Of a stretch of DNA of 64,000 nt, positions 7,701-16,238 are shown piece after piece. Made by a program: the position numbers and the translations under genes. The DNA comes from DASZVB01 sp035545855. Its GTDB lineage: Bacteria > Myxococcota_A > Polyangia > Polyangiales > Polyangiaceae. Each line of letters begins with the position of its first letter. The first letter of the stretch is position 1. The notes below the pieces were generated by a model that was not told the DNA's origin, made no database searches, and saw only the letters and a program-made list of their open reading frames with translations. The DNA lies in assembly GCA_035545855.1 (NCBI GenBank), contig DASZXK010000087.1, positions 1-64,000 on the forward strand. Reading direction: 5' to 3'.

Positions 7701-10700
7701 TCCAGAGGTCGCTCGCGAGGAGCGGATCGTCCTTCTCGGCGGCCGAGGCGAGCTCGGCGAGCCGCGAGACGTACCGGGGCAGCGCATCGGCGCGAATCGC
7801 GAGATCCCTCGCCGACGTGAGGAGCGGGACGGAGCTCGGCGTCTTCCCGAGCGCGTCGAGGAGGCTCCCGAGCGCCTCCCCGAGACGGCCGGTCTCGGCG
7901 AGGAGGTCCGCCCGCGCGACGAGGATCTCCGCCGCGGCGGAAGGATCCGTGATGCGTTCGAGCCGCGTGTCGAGCACGCGGAGCACGAGATCCGTCTGCC
8001 CCGCGGAGCGGAGCGCCCGCTCCAGGCGGAGTGCTTCGACGTTGTTCGACGCGGCCGTCTCGAAGGCGGACTCGAGGAGGTCGTTCGCGCGGTCCGACTG
8101 GCCCTGCTCCTGCGCCATCTGGTGGAGGTCGAACATGACCTCGCTCGCCGCGACGACTTCCTCGTCGGATTCGGACTCCGACGGTTCGGCGGCGGGCTGC
8201 TGGCGCCGGACGATGAGGAGGAGCGCGCGGTACGCGCGTTCGGCGGCGTCCACCTCGCCCTTCTGCCTCGCGACGTCGCCGAGGAGCTTCAGGATCTTCG
8301 GGTCGGTGCGCTCGATGCTGGAAGCCGCCTCGAGCTGCGTGAGCGCCTGATCGAGATCTCCCTGTGCCTTCGCGATGCGCGCGAGGTGGTAGTGCACCGC
8401 GGCGCGCTCCGGCGTGCGCCGGCGCCCGAACTCGGCGAGCATCGCCTCGAGGATGTCCTTCGCTTCCTCGAAACGACCGGCGCTGCGGAGCGCGTCGGCG
8501 AGCGCGAGCCGGACGGAGCGATCTTCCGGAGCGAGCTGAGCCGCGTGCTCGAGGAGCGGGATCGCGGCGCCGAGCGACGCGAGCTTCCACCGCTGCACGG
8601 ACGCCGCCTGCCGGAGGAGCGTGACCTTCTCCGCGTCGGTTCCGGCGTAGTCGACGCCGTCCGCGAGGAGCGGACCGAGCTCGGCCCACTTCTGCCCCGC
8701 CCGATACAGCTCGGCGAGGAACGCGCGGAGCGTCGTGGCCGCCGGGTCGGAGCCGAGCGCCTCGGCGAGACGTCCCTCGGCGGCCTCCACGGAGCCCGAC
8801 GCTTCGTGGGCCCTGGCGAGCCGGAGGACGGCGTCGCGGCGCTCTTCGAGCTCCGCCGGAGATCTCCCCGTGCGTTCGAGGCGCTTCTCGAGCCAGCCGA
8901 CGGCCGCGCCGTGCTCGCCCCGGCCGCGGTGGATCGCGGCGAGGCTGTCGTACACGGCGAGGTTCGGTTCGAGCGCGACGGAGCGCCGATACGCTTCGAG
9001 TGCCGGCTCGATGCGCGACGCCTTCTCCGCGACCCGGCCGCCACGCGCCCAGAGCTCCGCAGCGGCGTGGGCTTCCCCTCGGGCCTCCACGAGCGCGGCC
9101 TGGCGGGTGAGCTCGTCGTAGAGCTCCTCCGTACGACCCGCGGCTTCGAGAACCTCCGAGAGCGCGTCGATCGTCGGAACGTGGCCGGGGAGATCGGCGA
9201 GGTTATCGCGGAGCGCGGCGATGCGCTCGTCGGCGCTTCGCGAGAGCTCTCCGAGGACGCGTGCGACGTCCAGACGAAGCACGAGGCGCCGTTCCGTCTC
9301 CGGCCCGAGCGCGAGCTCCGCGCGGCGGAGGTCGAGGAGCTCTTCGAGCCGCCCTTCCTTGCCGTAGAGGCGCGCGAGGAGCGCGATGGCGCGCACGTCC
9401 CCGGGCTCCTCCCGGAGGATGCCCCGGCAGAGCTCCACGGCGCGCGCCGTGTCTCCGATCTGCTCGGCCGCGAGCTCCGCGGCGCGATAGCGGAGATCCC
9501 GCGATCTGTCCGCGGGGAGCGGCAGCTTGGCGCCCCGCTCGAGGAGGTCCGCCGCGCCGTCGGGCTTCTTCGCGTCGAGGAACAGCGCGACGAGCTGTTC
9601 GAGGGCCCAGAGCGCGTGGCCCGGGAACGAGTCCGGATCGCTCCCGGAGCTCTCCGCCGACGTCCAGCGCGCGGAGGCGAGATCCAGGACGCGTTCGAGG
9701 ATCGGTCGAGAGAGCGCCGGATCGCGGACGACGAGGAGCGCGATGTTCCCCGCCTCCCGGTACACCTCGAGGTCGTCGTCCGTCGCGGCGGCGAGACGGA
9801 GCAGCGTCTCCACCAGGGGCCGTCCGGGGGAACGTCTTTCGAGGTCGGCGAGCATCCGGAGCGTCTCCGGATCCGTCTTGTGCGAGACGGCACGCTTCAG
9901 CACGGCCTCGGCCGCGTCCGCGTCGTCCCGCTCGTCCCGGTGCCAGATCGCGAGCTTCCGCTCGAGGTCGTGGAGGACGCCCGGGTCCTCGGAATTCGAC
10001 CGCGCGAGCACCGTTTCGAGCGCAGCCGTCGCGGCCTGGAACCCCGCGGCGCGGCGCGCGGATTCCTCGAACGTGGAGACCACGGACGGATCGACGGCGC
10101 CGCGCGCGAAGGCGGAACGGGCGAGCGCGTCGGCTGCGACGTCCCACTTGCCCGTGAGCCCCGCGACGCGGACGAGCGCGACCGTCGGCGGAAGCTCGCC
10201 GGGCCTGAGCGCCGCAACGCGCGCGTAGGACGCGAGCGCCGCCGCCGGATCGGCGAGACGCTTCTCGACGATTCCACCATGCGAGAGGAGGAGCTCGGCG
10301 AGCCTGTCCTCGTTCGACTCGGCGGCGATGGCTTCGGCGTAGCCCGCCGCGCACGCCGCCCAGCCGTCGGACTCCTCGGCGAGCCGGACGAGCTCCGTCT
10401 CGATCTCCGGTTCACGGAGGAGCGCGAACGCGCGGCGGAGGTAGCCGAGCGCGCTCGCGCGGTCCTCTCCGCGGCGTTCGAGGAGGTGCGCGGCCTCGAC
10501 GAGGACGTCCCTCCGGAACGCGTCGTCCTTCGCGCGGTACACGCGGCGCTCGACGAGCGCGAGCGTCCCCTGCCACTCGCCCGCCGTCGCGTACGCCTTC
10601 GCCAGCGCTTCCACGGCGAGACCGCCCGCGTCCCCGTCGTCGAGGAGCGCGCGGAGACCCTCGCGGGCGCCTTCGTGCACCGGAAGGATGTCGAGCGCGT

Positions 10701-12636
10701 CCCGGTACGCCTCCACCGCACGGAGCGGCGCTTCCCGCTGCGAGCGGTACACGTCGCCCATCCGCGCGAGGTGTGCGGCGCGACGGTCGGGCTCGTCGAC
10801 CCGCTGAGCGGCCTCGCGGAGGAGCGCCGTGACGTCGCTCCACCGCTGCGCCGCGGCGGAGAGATCGGCGAGCGCGTCCATCGTGTCCGGCGTCGCGCCG
10901 AACTCCTTCTCCACGCGGCGATAGGCGTCGATGGCGGCCGGGAGGTCGTCGAGGCGGGTCTTCTGCGTGTCCGCGATGCGGACGAGATCCGCCCGGCGCG
11001 AGGCCGGGTCGGACGACGCGTCGTGCCGCTTCTCGAGAGCGCGGACCAGCGCGTCCCACCGGTGGTGGGCCTCGAGGAGGTCGACCGTGGCGTCGAGCGC
11101 CTCGGCGTCGGCCGGGTCCCGCTCGAGCCTGCGATTCCAGAGATCGAGGGCGTGGTCCGTCTCACCGAGCGCGGCGGCGAGCCGGGCCGCGTCCCCGAGG
11201 ATCCGCTTCTGCTCGGCGGCGTCGGGTTCGAGCGCGAGCAGTCGCTCGAGGACCGCGAGCCGCCTCTTCGCGTCGTCGGGTTCCGAGAGCAGCGAGGCGA
11301 GCCGACGTGCGACGTCGAGGCGCGCCTCGTCGCTGGCGGCCTCGTCGTCCAGCACGCGGGAGAAGAGCTCGATGCCGCCCCGCACGTCTCCGAGCCGCTC
11401 GACGCGCGTGCGGCCGCCGTCGCGCGTGAAGTCCACGCGGAGCGAGCCGTCCTTCGTGGCGATGGCCGCGCGCACCAGCGCATCGGCATACCGCTCGAAT
11501 TTTTCCGCCTTCCCGGCGAGCTCTTCGAGGGTGTTCTTGATGTCGAGAGACGGCGCGAGGACGAGCCATTCGGCCGCGTGCTCCGCCGCGTCCGAGAAGC
11601 GGCCTGCTTCCGAGAGGCGACGGGTGGCTTCCGCGCGGAGCTCGACGCGCTCTTCCGGCGCGTCCGCGACGCCGAGGAGGAGCTCGATCACCCGGACCAC
11701 GTCCTCGGACTTGCCCGCGGCCGAGAGGCGCTCCTTCAGGAGCCCGAGCGCTTCACGCCGAGCCTCGAGCGGGGACGACGCGAACGTCCCGATCTTCTCG
11801 AGTAGCTTGTCGGCCTGGGCGTCCCCTCCCGGCGCGGAGAGGATCTCGCGCACGACGCCGAGCGCCGTCTTCGCGTCGGAGAGCTTCTCGAGCCACGTCT
11901 CCGCCATGCGCACGCGCGTGGAGAGCACCTCGGCCGGAGACAGCACGGGGAGGCGCGCGCTCCACACGTCCACGAGATCGCGGTGCCTCTTCTGCAGAAG
12001 GAGCCGCCGTTCGAGCGACTGGGCGAGCTGCGCGTCCTCCGGGCGAAGCGGCACGAGCTGCTTCAGGTACTGGATCGCTCGATCCGTGCTGCCCGCGAAG
12101 TCCTTCGCGATGCGCGCGGCCTCGTCGAGGAGCGCCTTCTTCTTCTCCTTGTCGGTGCAGGCGGCGAGCGCGACGTCGTACGCGGCGAGGAGATCGTCCC
12201 ACCGCTCCGCCATCGTGAAGAGGAGAGAGAGTCGTTCGAACGCCCATTCGGAGCGCGGATCGATGTCGAGTGTCCGCTTGAGGATCTGAATGACGAGCGC
12301 CGGGTCCTCGAACCACTCGTCGTGGAACGCGACGGCGCGGCGTGCGATCCTGTCGGCCGAGTCGACCGACAGCGTGCGAGAGAGAGTCTCCCGATAGAGC
12401 TGGGAGACGGAGTCCGGCTTCTGCGTGTTCCGGGCGATCTCGTCGAGCTCGTCCCAGGCTTCTTCGTCCGCCGGGTTTTCGCGGACCCGGCTCGACAGGG
12501 CGATGCCCTCGGGGGGGAGCGACGTCGGAGGCCGGGACTCTCCCGTCTGGTCGTCTCCCTGGGGGGCTTCGACGCTCGCTGCTTCTCGTTTCATCGTCCT
12601 CGGCAATCTTCGGGGGAAGTAATCAGATTCGGGCAT
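4729..12636 (-). CDS. Giant TPR-repeat protein (~2600 aa)
   Basis: A single frame of 2635 codons made almost wholly of TPR/TPR-like helical hairpins. Recurrent phrases such as A-x-x-x-Y-x-x-x-L, DPxxxxAL and ELYRxxGRxxEL run from about residue 60 to the end. There is no signal peptide, membrane segment or enzymatic motif, so it is probably a cytoplasmic scaffold or superhelix. Two starts are possible: ATG at 12636 (GGAG 6 nt upstream) and ATG at 12594 (MKREAA, GAGG just upstream). It is divergent from the FHA-GGDEF gene across 146 bp. Its 3' end converges on trmO with 9 bp between. Many long antisense ORFs here are composition artefacts. Confidence 0.85.
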   Translation of the reverse strand: MPESDYFPRRLPRTMKREAASVEAPQGDDQTGESRPPTSLPPEGIALSSRVRENPADEEAWDELDEIARNTQKPDSVSQLYRETLSRTLSVDSADRIARRAVAFHDEWFEDPALVIQILKRTLDIDPRSEWAFERLSLLFTMAERWDDLLAAYDVALAACTDKEKKKALLDEAARIAKDFAGSTDRAIQYLKQLVPLRPEDAQLAQSLERRLLLQKRHRDLVDVWSARLPVLSPAEVLSTRVRMAETWLEKLSDAKTALGVVREILSAPGGDAQADKLLEKIGTFASSPLEARREALGLLKERLSAAGKSEDVVRVIELLLGVADAPEERVELRAEATRRLSEAGRFSDAAEHAAEWLVLAPSLDIKNTLEELAGKAEKFERYADALVRAAIATKDGSLRVDFTRDGGRTRVERLGDVRGGIELFSRVLDDEAASDEARLDVARRLASLLSEPDDAKRRLAVLERLLALEPDAAEQKRILGDAARLAAALGETDHALDLWNRRLERDPADAEALDATVDLLEAHHRWDALVRALEKRHDASSDPASRRADLVRIADTQKTRLDDLPAAIDAYRRVEKEFGATPDTMDALADLSAAAQRWSDVTALLREAAQRVDEPDRRAAHLARMGDVYRSQREAPLRAVEAYRDALDILPVHEGAREGLRALLDDGDAGGLAVEALAKAYATAGEWQGTLALVERRVYRAKDDAFRRDVLVEAAHLLERRGEDRASALGYLRRAFALLREPEIETELVRLAEESDGWAACAAGYAEAIAAESNEDRLAELLLSHGGIVEKRLADPAAALASYARVAALRPGELPPTVALVRVAGLTGKWDVAADALARSAFARGAVDPSVVSTFEESARRAAGFQAATAALETVLARSNSEDPGVLHDLERKLAIWHRDERDDADAAEAVLKRAVSHKTDPETLRMLADLERRSPGRPLVETLLRLAAATDDDLEVYREAGNIALLVVRDPALSRPILERVLDLASARWTSAESSGSDPDSFPGHALWALEQLVALFLDAKKPDGAADLLERGAKLPLPADRSRDLRYRAAELAAEQIGDTARAVELCRGILREEPGDVRAIALLARLYGKEGRLEELLDLRRAELALGPETERRLVLRLDVARVLGELSRSADERIAALRDNLADLPGHVPTIDALSEVLEAAGRTEELYDELTRQAALVEARGEAHAAAELWARGGRVAEKASRIEPALEAYRRSVALEPNLAVYDSLAAIHRGRGEHGAAVGWLEKRLERTGRSPAELEERRDAVLRLARAHEASGSVEAAEGRLAEALGSDPAATTLRAFLAELYRAGQKWAELGPLLADGVDYAGTDAEKVTLLRQAASVQRWKLASLGAAIPLLEHAAQLAPEDRSVRLALADALRSAGRFEEAKDILEAMLAEFGRRRTPERAAVHYHLARIAKAQGDLDQALTQLEAASSIERTDPKILKLLGDVARQKGEVDAAERAYRALLLIVRRQQPAAEPSESESDEEVVAASEVMFDLHQMAQEQGQSDRANDLLESAFETAASNNVEALRLERALRSAGQTDLVLRVLDTRLERITDPSAAAEILVARADLLAETGRLGEALGSLLDALGKTPSSVPLLTSARDLAIRADALPRYVSRLAELASAAEKDDPLLASDLWMRLGTMEENELANAEKAAEFYERSLGTGRRALRAYRALLRTVPETDAERVARVTRAFVEASDQDETDGTPRNEALYRLAELELGSAGTADAGALRLEQALERAPDYDRALELVTPAVLRAPESVAVVRVYEKVARAIGDDALVLDALTLRSALPDMPLEVLQDAVELARVTKDGDRLSVLLHRLVAFARKEERTADFVWALTDLARIRESEQSFGSAAELLEEAAKHTTGTESFDLRLRVAEFAAGPLGNPRRAAEVYESLRKEEPADSRVWKPLLDVYRKLRAWKDLEACIASTVEAVYDPAERNHLRMERGRILLEDPSRQEEAETVLREVLDEDPDHVQASVVLAELLERTQRFDELNELLTRQLEGARERRDANGVAALSLRIGRTLEQTDRAAAMALYKESIEVADADRALLEALLRLYGPDDDPTERAEVLERLLDLETGEPAARLALELASLAEARNDAGAVERALRRGYEANPENVELRDRLVSYYTESQDYGGLSDVLVADARGRKNAREAVGQFREAAILQLERLGDPARAAEILAEAHAALPEDVDVVLLLTSALVDASRADEALAVVTDTLAQNPSPAEARARLFVERARLRPRVFERNPTALAEGIADLDQASALVEGGFADELVALLEEQRVLASETGDEETERAATMRLAHLLPRVGDQRRGLELLVAWVKQKPNDADAVRGLGQFAANAEKWSAAAKAYQRLVEITDGPDQIDAVVRLAEACERSGSPMEARPFLEMVHEKAPGDELVRTRLRRMYEAAGAYAELAAIMIAEAEHATDEGTKFDRLMEAGDLSLRVEGGERTAIDAYRRAYTIKPEEHRVVQKLADALGAVGEIEEAATLLDRAIDAFGKRRSPELSELQHCMARIGRLAGDWEAVFAWLDAAVQTDRQNGAAASELALVAMEREEWDIAVKALQVITLLKGEAPMSKAEAYLRQGIIAEKKGDPKKAIFLAKRALTQEPDYADAKAFIDRLGG

Positions 12637-12782
12637 TTAGAGCTCCGACACAAGGAGCCGCGAACGCGCCATTTTTTGCCCCTCGCCACCCCGGCGCCGC
12701 CGCATCCCGGGAGCTCGAAAAGCCATCATCCGTTCAGTCCCGCTTCAGAACGGCGCGCGCGTGCCGTTCACCACTCCCGGAG

Positions 12783-13964
12783 ATGTCCGACCCGACTCGA
12801 AACCGTCGTGGCGCCGTCACGGTGCCGGCCACTCCGCGCGAGCTCCAGAGCGGAACGCGCAAGGTCGTTCCCCCGCGCAAGTCCGTCGACAGTCTTCTCC
12901 TCGACTACCTGAACAAACCCACCACGCCGGGGATGCAGGCCGTCCGAGTGGACGTGCTGACGCACGGAGACGTCGTTCCACGGGGGCGTTCGAACTTTCC
13001 GACGACGCCGCCGAACCCACAGACGCTGCCCACGCTGGCCCCCAGCCGCGATCGGACCGATCTCTACGAGGACGAGCGGCCGACGGGACGATTCGACACC
13101 CCGGAGGAATCGAACCCGAAAGAGCTCGTCCGGGACCGTGGCGTCCTGGTCCGGCTCGACGGCGAGTCGAGCGGGCACGTGACGTCGCTCCCCCGGGACG
13201 AGATCCTCGTCGGACGGAGCACACGCGCCCACGTTCACCTCGTGGACCAGAGCGTGAGCCGCGACCACGCGCGCATCGTCTACCAGTACGGCGCCTACTA
13301 CGTGGAGGACCTCGGCTCCCAGAACGGGACGCTGCTCGCCGGACGCCGCGTGACGCGCGGCGAGCTCCGGGACGGGGACCTCGTGCAGTTCGGGCAGCGC
13401 GCCTGCTTCCGCTTCGCGCTTATGGACGAGAAGCAGGAGCGCGTCATGCAGCGCCTCTACGACTCGAGCATGCGGGATCCGCTGACGGGCGCCGAGAACC
13501 GCCGGAGCATGGACCAGCGGCTCGAAGCCGAGATCGCGTTCGCGCGGCGCCATCAGCGGCCGCTCGCCGTCATCCTCGTCGACATCGACTTCTTCAAGGC
13601 GATCAACGATCGCCACGGCCACCAGGCGGGGGACGAGGTGCTCCGCGCCGTCGCGCTCATGATCCGCACCCAGCTCAGGACCGAAGACGTCTTCGCGCGC
13701 TACGGCGGCGAGGAGTTCGCGGTCGTGCTGCGGGACACGGCGCTCCCCGAAGGCGTGCTCGTCGCGGAGCGGATCCGCGAGCGCATCGCGCGGACGCCGA
13801 TCGACGTGACCGGTCCGGGCATCGGCGTCACGGTGAGCGCCGGCGTCGCGACGCTCCAGTGCGTCGGGGCGCCGAGCGGGAGCGAGCTCATCGCGGCCGC
13901 GGACCGCCGCCTCTATCGGGCGAAGGCGCTCGGCAGAAACTGCGTCGTCTCTCGCGACGCGTGA
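12783..13964 (+). CDS. FHA-domain diguanylate cyclase
   Basis: A 393-aa cytoplasmic protein. Residues 1-115 are a low-complexity, probably disordered leader. Residues ~120-220 are an FHA phosphothreonine-binding domain (VGRS near the start, SVSRDHARI, GSQNGT). Residues ~230-393 are a GGDEF domain with DPLTGAENRR, DIDFFKAIND and the active-site GGEEF at 308-312. An RxxD product-inhibition I-site (RTED, 299-302) sits exactly five residues before GGEEF. All elements point to an active, feedback-inhibited cyclic-di-GMP synthase gated by binding to a phosphorylated partner. It may be co-regulated with the divergent giant TPR gene. Confidence 0.9.
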   Translation: MSDPTRNRRGAVTVPATPRELQSGTRKVVPPRKSVDSLLLDYLNKPTTPGMQAVRVDVLTHGDVVPRGRSNFPTTPPNPQTLPTLAPSRDRTDLYEDERPTGRFDTPEESNPKELVRDRGVLVRLDGESSGHVTSLPRDEILVGRSTRAHVHLVDQSVSRDHARIVYQYGAYYVEDLGSQNGTLLAGRRVTRGELRDGDLVQFGQRACFRFALMDEKQERVMQRLYDSSMRDPLTGAENRRSMDQRLEAEIAFARRHQRPLAVILVDIDFFKAINDRHGHQAGDEVLRAVALMIRTQLRTEDVFARYGGEEFAVVLRDTALPEGVLVAERIRERIARTPIDVTGPGIGVTVSAGVATLQCVGAPSGSELIAAADRRLYRAKALGRNCVVSRDA

Positions 13965-13968
13965 TCCG

Positions 13969-14601
13969 TCACCTCCAGGCGAAGACGGGTTGCTCGTAGT
14001 CGCGGACCCGCGTCGCCCGGCCGTGCACCGCCACCTCGCGGAGCTGGTAGACGATGGCCGCCGTCGGCGCGTGCACGATCGTGTCGAGCTCCGGAAGCGG
14101 AACGCCGATGAGCGTCCGCGGGCTCTCGGGGATGTTCCAGAGACGCGGCACGTCGGGCCGATCCAGGTGGGCGAGCGGCACCCGGTAGGCGGCTTCCACT
14201 TCCTGCGGCGCCTCGCGGAACGGCCCGTGGTACTCCGCCCAGACCACGACGGGGGTGATGGAAAATCCGGAGCGCGTCTCGTAGTCGTCGAGGAGGCCGA
14301 GCACGGAATCCTCGCTCGCGCGGACGCCCACCTCTTCCTCGAGCTCCCGGAGCGCGGCGGCCTCCGGCGATTCTCCGGGGTCCAGGCGTCCACCGGGGAG
14401 CGCCCACTGGCCCGAGTGGCGCCCCATGCGACTCGCCCGCCGCGTGAGGACGAAGCACGCTTCCCCGAGCGCGCCGGGAACGATCACGGCGGCGACGGCA
14501 GCGCGGAGGAGTGACGGATCGTCGATGGCGATGCGCGAGAAGGCGCCGACGTGCGCCGCGAGACGCGAACGGAGGGACAGCGTGAAGTCCAGGGGGGACA
14601 T
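13969..14601 (-). CDS. Nudix hydrolase, CoA-pyrophosphatase-like
   Basis: A 210-aa protein with a full Nudix box (G-x5-E-x7-RE-x2-EE-x-G: G, then E in GESPEAAALRELEEEVG), preceded by the substrate-recognition stretch SRMGRHSGQWALPGGR typical of the NudL/CoA diphosphatase group. It probably hydrolyses CoA or related nucleoside diphosphate derivatives with Mg2+. The ATG at 14601 (MSPLDF) is preferred over a TTG at 14634. It converges on the diguanylate cyclase gene with only 4 bp between them. Confidence 0.8.
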   Translation of the reverse strand: MSPLDFTLSLRSRLAAHVGAFSRIAIDDPSLLRAAVAAVIVPGALGEACFVLTRRASRMGRHSGQWALPGGRLDPGESPEAAALRELEEEVGVRASEDSVLGLLDDYETRSGFSITPVVVWAEYHGPFREAPQEVEAAYRVPLAHLDRPDVPRLWNIPESPRTLIGVPLPELDTIVHAPTAAIVYQLREVAVHGRATRVRDYEQPVFAWR

Positions 14602-14664
14602 GCAGGGTGCCGGCGGGCCGAGCGACACTACCAACTTGGCCGAGGCGCGCCACCGACCGCGCCC

Positions 14665-15588
14665 TCAGATCCCGGTCGGGGGCAGCCCGAGATGCTCCGC
14701 GAGCTCGGCGGCGCTCAGGACGACGCCGTCTTCGTCTTCCTCTGCCTGCCCGGAAATCTGCGCCCGGAGGATCAGCACGCCCGCGTCCCCCGCGCGGATC
14801 GCGACGCCCTCCGCCGTTCGTGCGGCCTCCCCTGGCCGGAGCGAGGGCACGACTCTCGACGTGACGCGCGCGTCCGTCGCGAAGAAGCGAATCCCGCCGA
14901 TCTCGAGCGCGAGCCCCGGGACCGGAGAGAGCGCCCGGATCCGGCGCACGACGCGCTCGGCCGGCCACGAGAAATCCGCGTGCAGGAGCTCCCCGTCGGG
15001 CTCCGGAGCCAGCGTCGCCTTCGACGGATCCTGGGGGACGTCCGGGGGCGGGTTCCCCTCCGCGAACGCGCGCACCACGCGACGCAGCGTGCGGAGACCC
15101 GGCCGATCGAGCGCTCGCGCGAGCTGCCAGGCGTTCCGCTCCGCGACCGGAATCGTCTCTCGTGCGAGCACGGCGCCCGCGTCGTATTCGTGAACGAGGC
15201 GATGAACCGTGACGCCCGTGACGGCGTCCCCCGCGTCGATGGCCGCGAAGAACGGGTTCGGCCCCCGGTGCCGCGGGAGGAGAGACGGATGGACGCCGAT
15301 GGCGCCGAGACGCGCGGAACGGAGCGCGCGCTCCGGGAGCCTGCGCGTCCAGTACCAGGAGACGAGGAGATCCGGCGGCTCCCGTTCGAGACGCTCCACG
15401 AACGCGGCCTCGAGCGCCTCCGCGTCGTCCACGAGCTGCGCGTCCAGCACGTCAGCGGAGAGAGAGCGCGCGAGGCGCCGGCGCCCGGGCGCCTCCGGCG
15501 GCGCGAGCACGACGAGCGCCGGCGGGAGCCCGTCCGCGTGGAGCAGCAGCGCGCCGAGCGGGAGCCCGAAGTACGCGATCCGGATCAC
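14665..15588 (-). CDS. Formyltransferase-family protein (Fmt-like) lacking the catalytic Asn
   Basis: A 307-aa protein with the N-terminal Rossmann-type formyltransferase fold and a C-terminal OB-like domain, as in methionyl-tRNA formyltransferase (315 aa in E. coli). The SLLP-x-x-RG motif (HPSLLPRHRG) is present. Of the Asn-His-Asp triad, His (H100) and Asp (D136) are kept with the E. coli spacing of 36, but the Asn position is Gly (G98 in GAIGVH). It may therefore be a divergent or inactive member acting on another substrate. It starts with GTG overlapping the stop of the ferritin-like gene (GTGA), so the two are coupled. No def gene is adjacent. Confidence 0.65.
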   Translation of the reverse strand: MIRIAYFGLPLGALLLHADGLPPALVVLAPPEAPGRRRLARSLSADVLDAQLVDDAEALEAAFVERLEREPPDLLVSWYWTRRLPERALRSARLGAIGVHPSLLPRHRGPNPFFAAIDAGDAVTGVTVHRLVHEYDAGAVLARETIPVAERNAWQLARALDRPGLRTLRRVVRAFAEGNPPPDVPQDPSKATLAPEPDGELLHADFSWPAERVVRRIRALSPVPGLALEIGGIRFFATDARVTSRVVPSLRPGEAARTAEGVAIRAGDAGVLILRAQISGQAEEDEDGVVLSAAELAEHLGLPPTGI

Positions 15589-16196
15589 GCGTCCGATCGC
15601 GGCGACTCGGGGACCGTGAGCCCGCAGGCCGCGAGCGTCCCGCGGACGCCGGCGGCGAATGCCGCGCCCACCCGTTCGGCGTCGGGGCCGCCCTGGGCAT
15701 CCAGCACGGAGAGCGCCACCTTGAACCACTTCTCCACGTGCGGCCGCGCCGCGAGCGCCGCGGCGGGGTTGTTCCGGCACTGATCGAGGAGCGCCGTCTC
15801 GGCCGCCGCCTGGTGCTCGTGCTCGTGCTCGTGGATCTCGCGGATGACGGCGCCGAGCCGCGCGTCCTTCACGTTCAGGTAGTCCCGAAGCTGCGCCGCC
15901 GCGGCGCGGTCCACGAGGTATCCCGCGACGGCGGCCTCGAGCCACGTCTTCGGCGCCGGGAGATGCGACGCGTGAGTCGCCGCGTGGTCGAAGAGCGAGC
16001 GGCCGGTGAGCTTCTCGTACAGGCTCGAGACGACCTCGAAGTGGGTGAGCTCTTCCCGGGCGTGCTCGAGGAGCATGATCTTGTCGTCGAGGGTGGGGGC
16101 AAACACCACGCCGGCCGTGAACAGGTGAGAGGACACGAGCTCCCGGAACCCCTGTCTCTCGAGAAGCTGCACGGTGCGTTCGTCGGAGTCCGACAT
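15585..16196 (-). CDS. Ferritin-like helical protein (PaaA/PaaC-like)
   Basis: A 203-aa all-helical protein. The ExxH contexts HAREELTHFEV and EHEHEHQ are the kind of carboxylate/His pairs that form di-iron sites in ferritin-like proteins and in PaaA/PaaC phenylacetyl-CoA oxygenase subunits. No substrate can be deduced, and no other paa genes are present. The ATG at 16196 is chosen over an in-frame TTG at 16235. Its stop overlaps the start of the formyltransferase-like gene, which suggests the two products work in one process. Confidence 0.6.
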   Translation of the reverse strand: MSDSDERTVQLLERQGFRELVSSHLFTAGVVFAPTLDDKIMLLEHAREELTHFEVVSSLYEKLTGRSLFDHAATHASHLPAPKTWLEAAVAGYLVDRAAAAQLRDYLNVKDARLGAVIREIHEHEHEHQAAAETALLDQCRNNPAAALAARPHVEKWFKVALSVLDAQGGPDAERVGAAFAAGVRGTLAACGLTVPESPRSDA

Positions 16197-16238
16197 CTCG
16201 GGACGAGAGCCTAGCTCCGCCCGCGCGGATTCCAAGGC

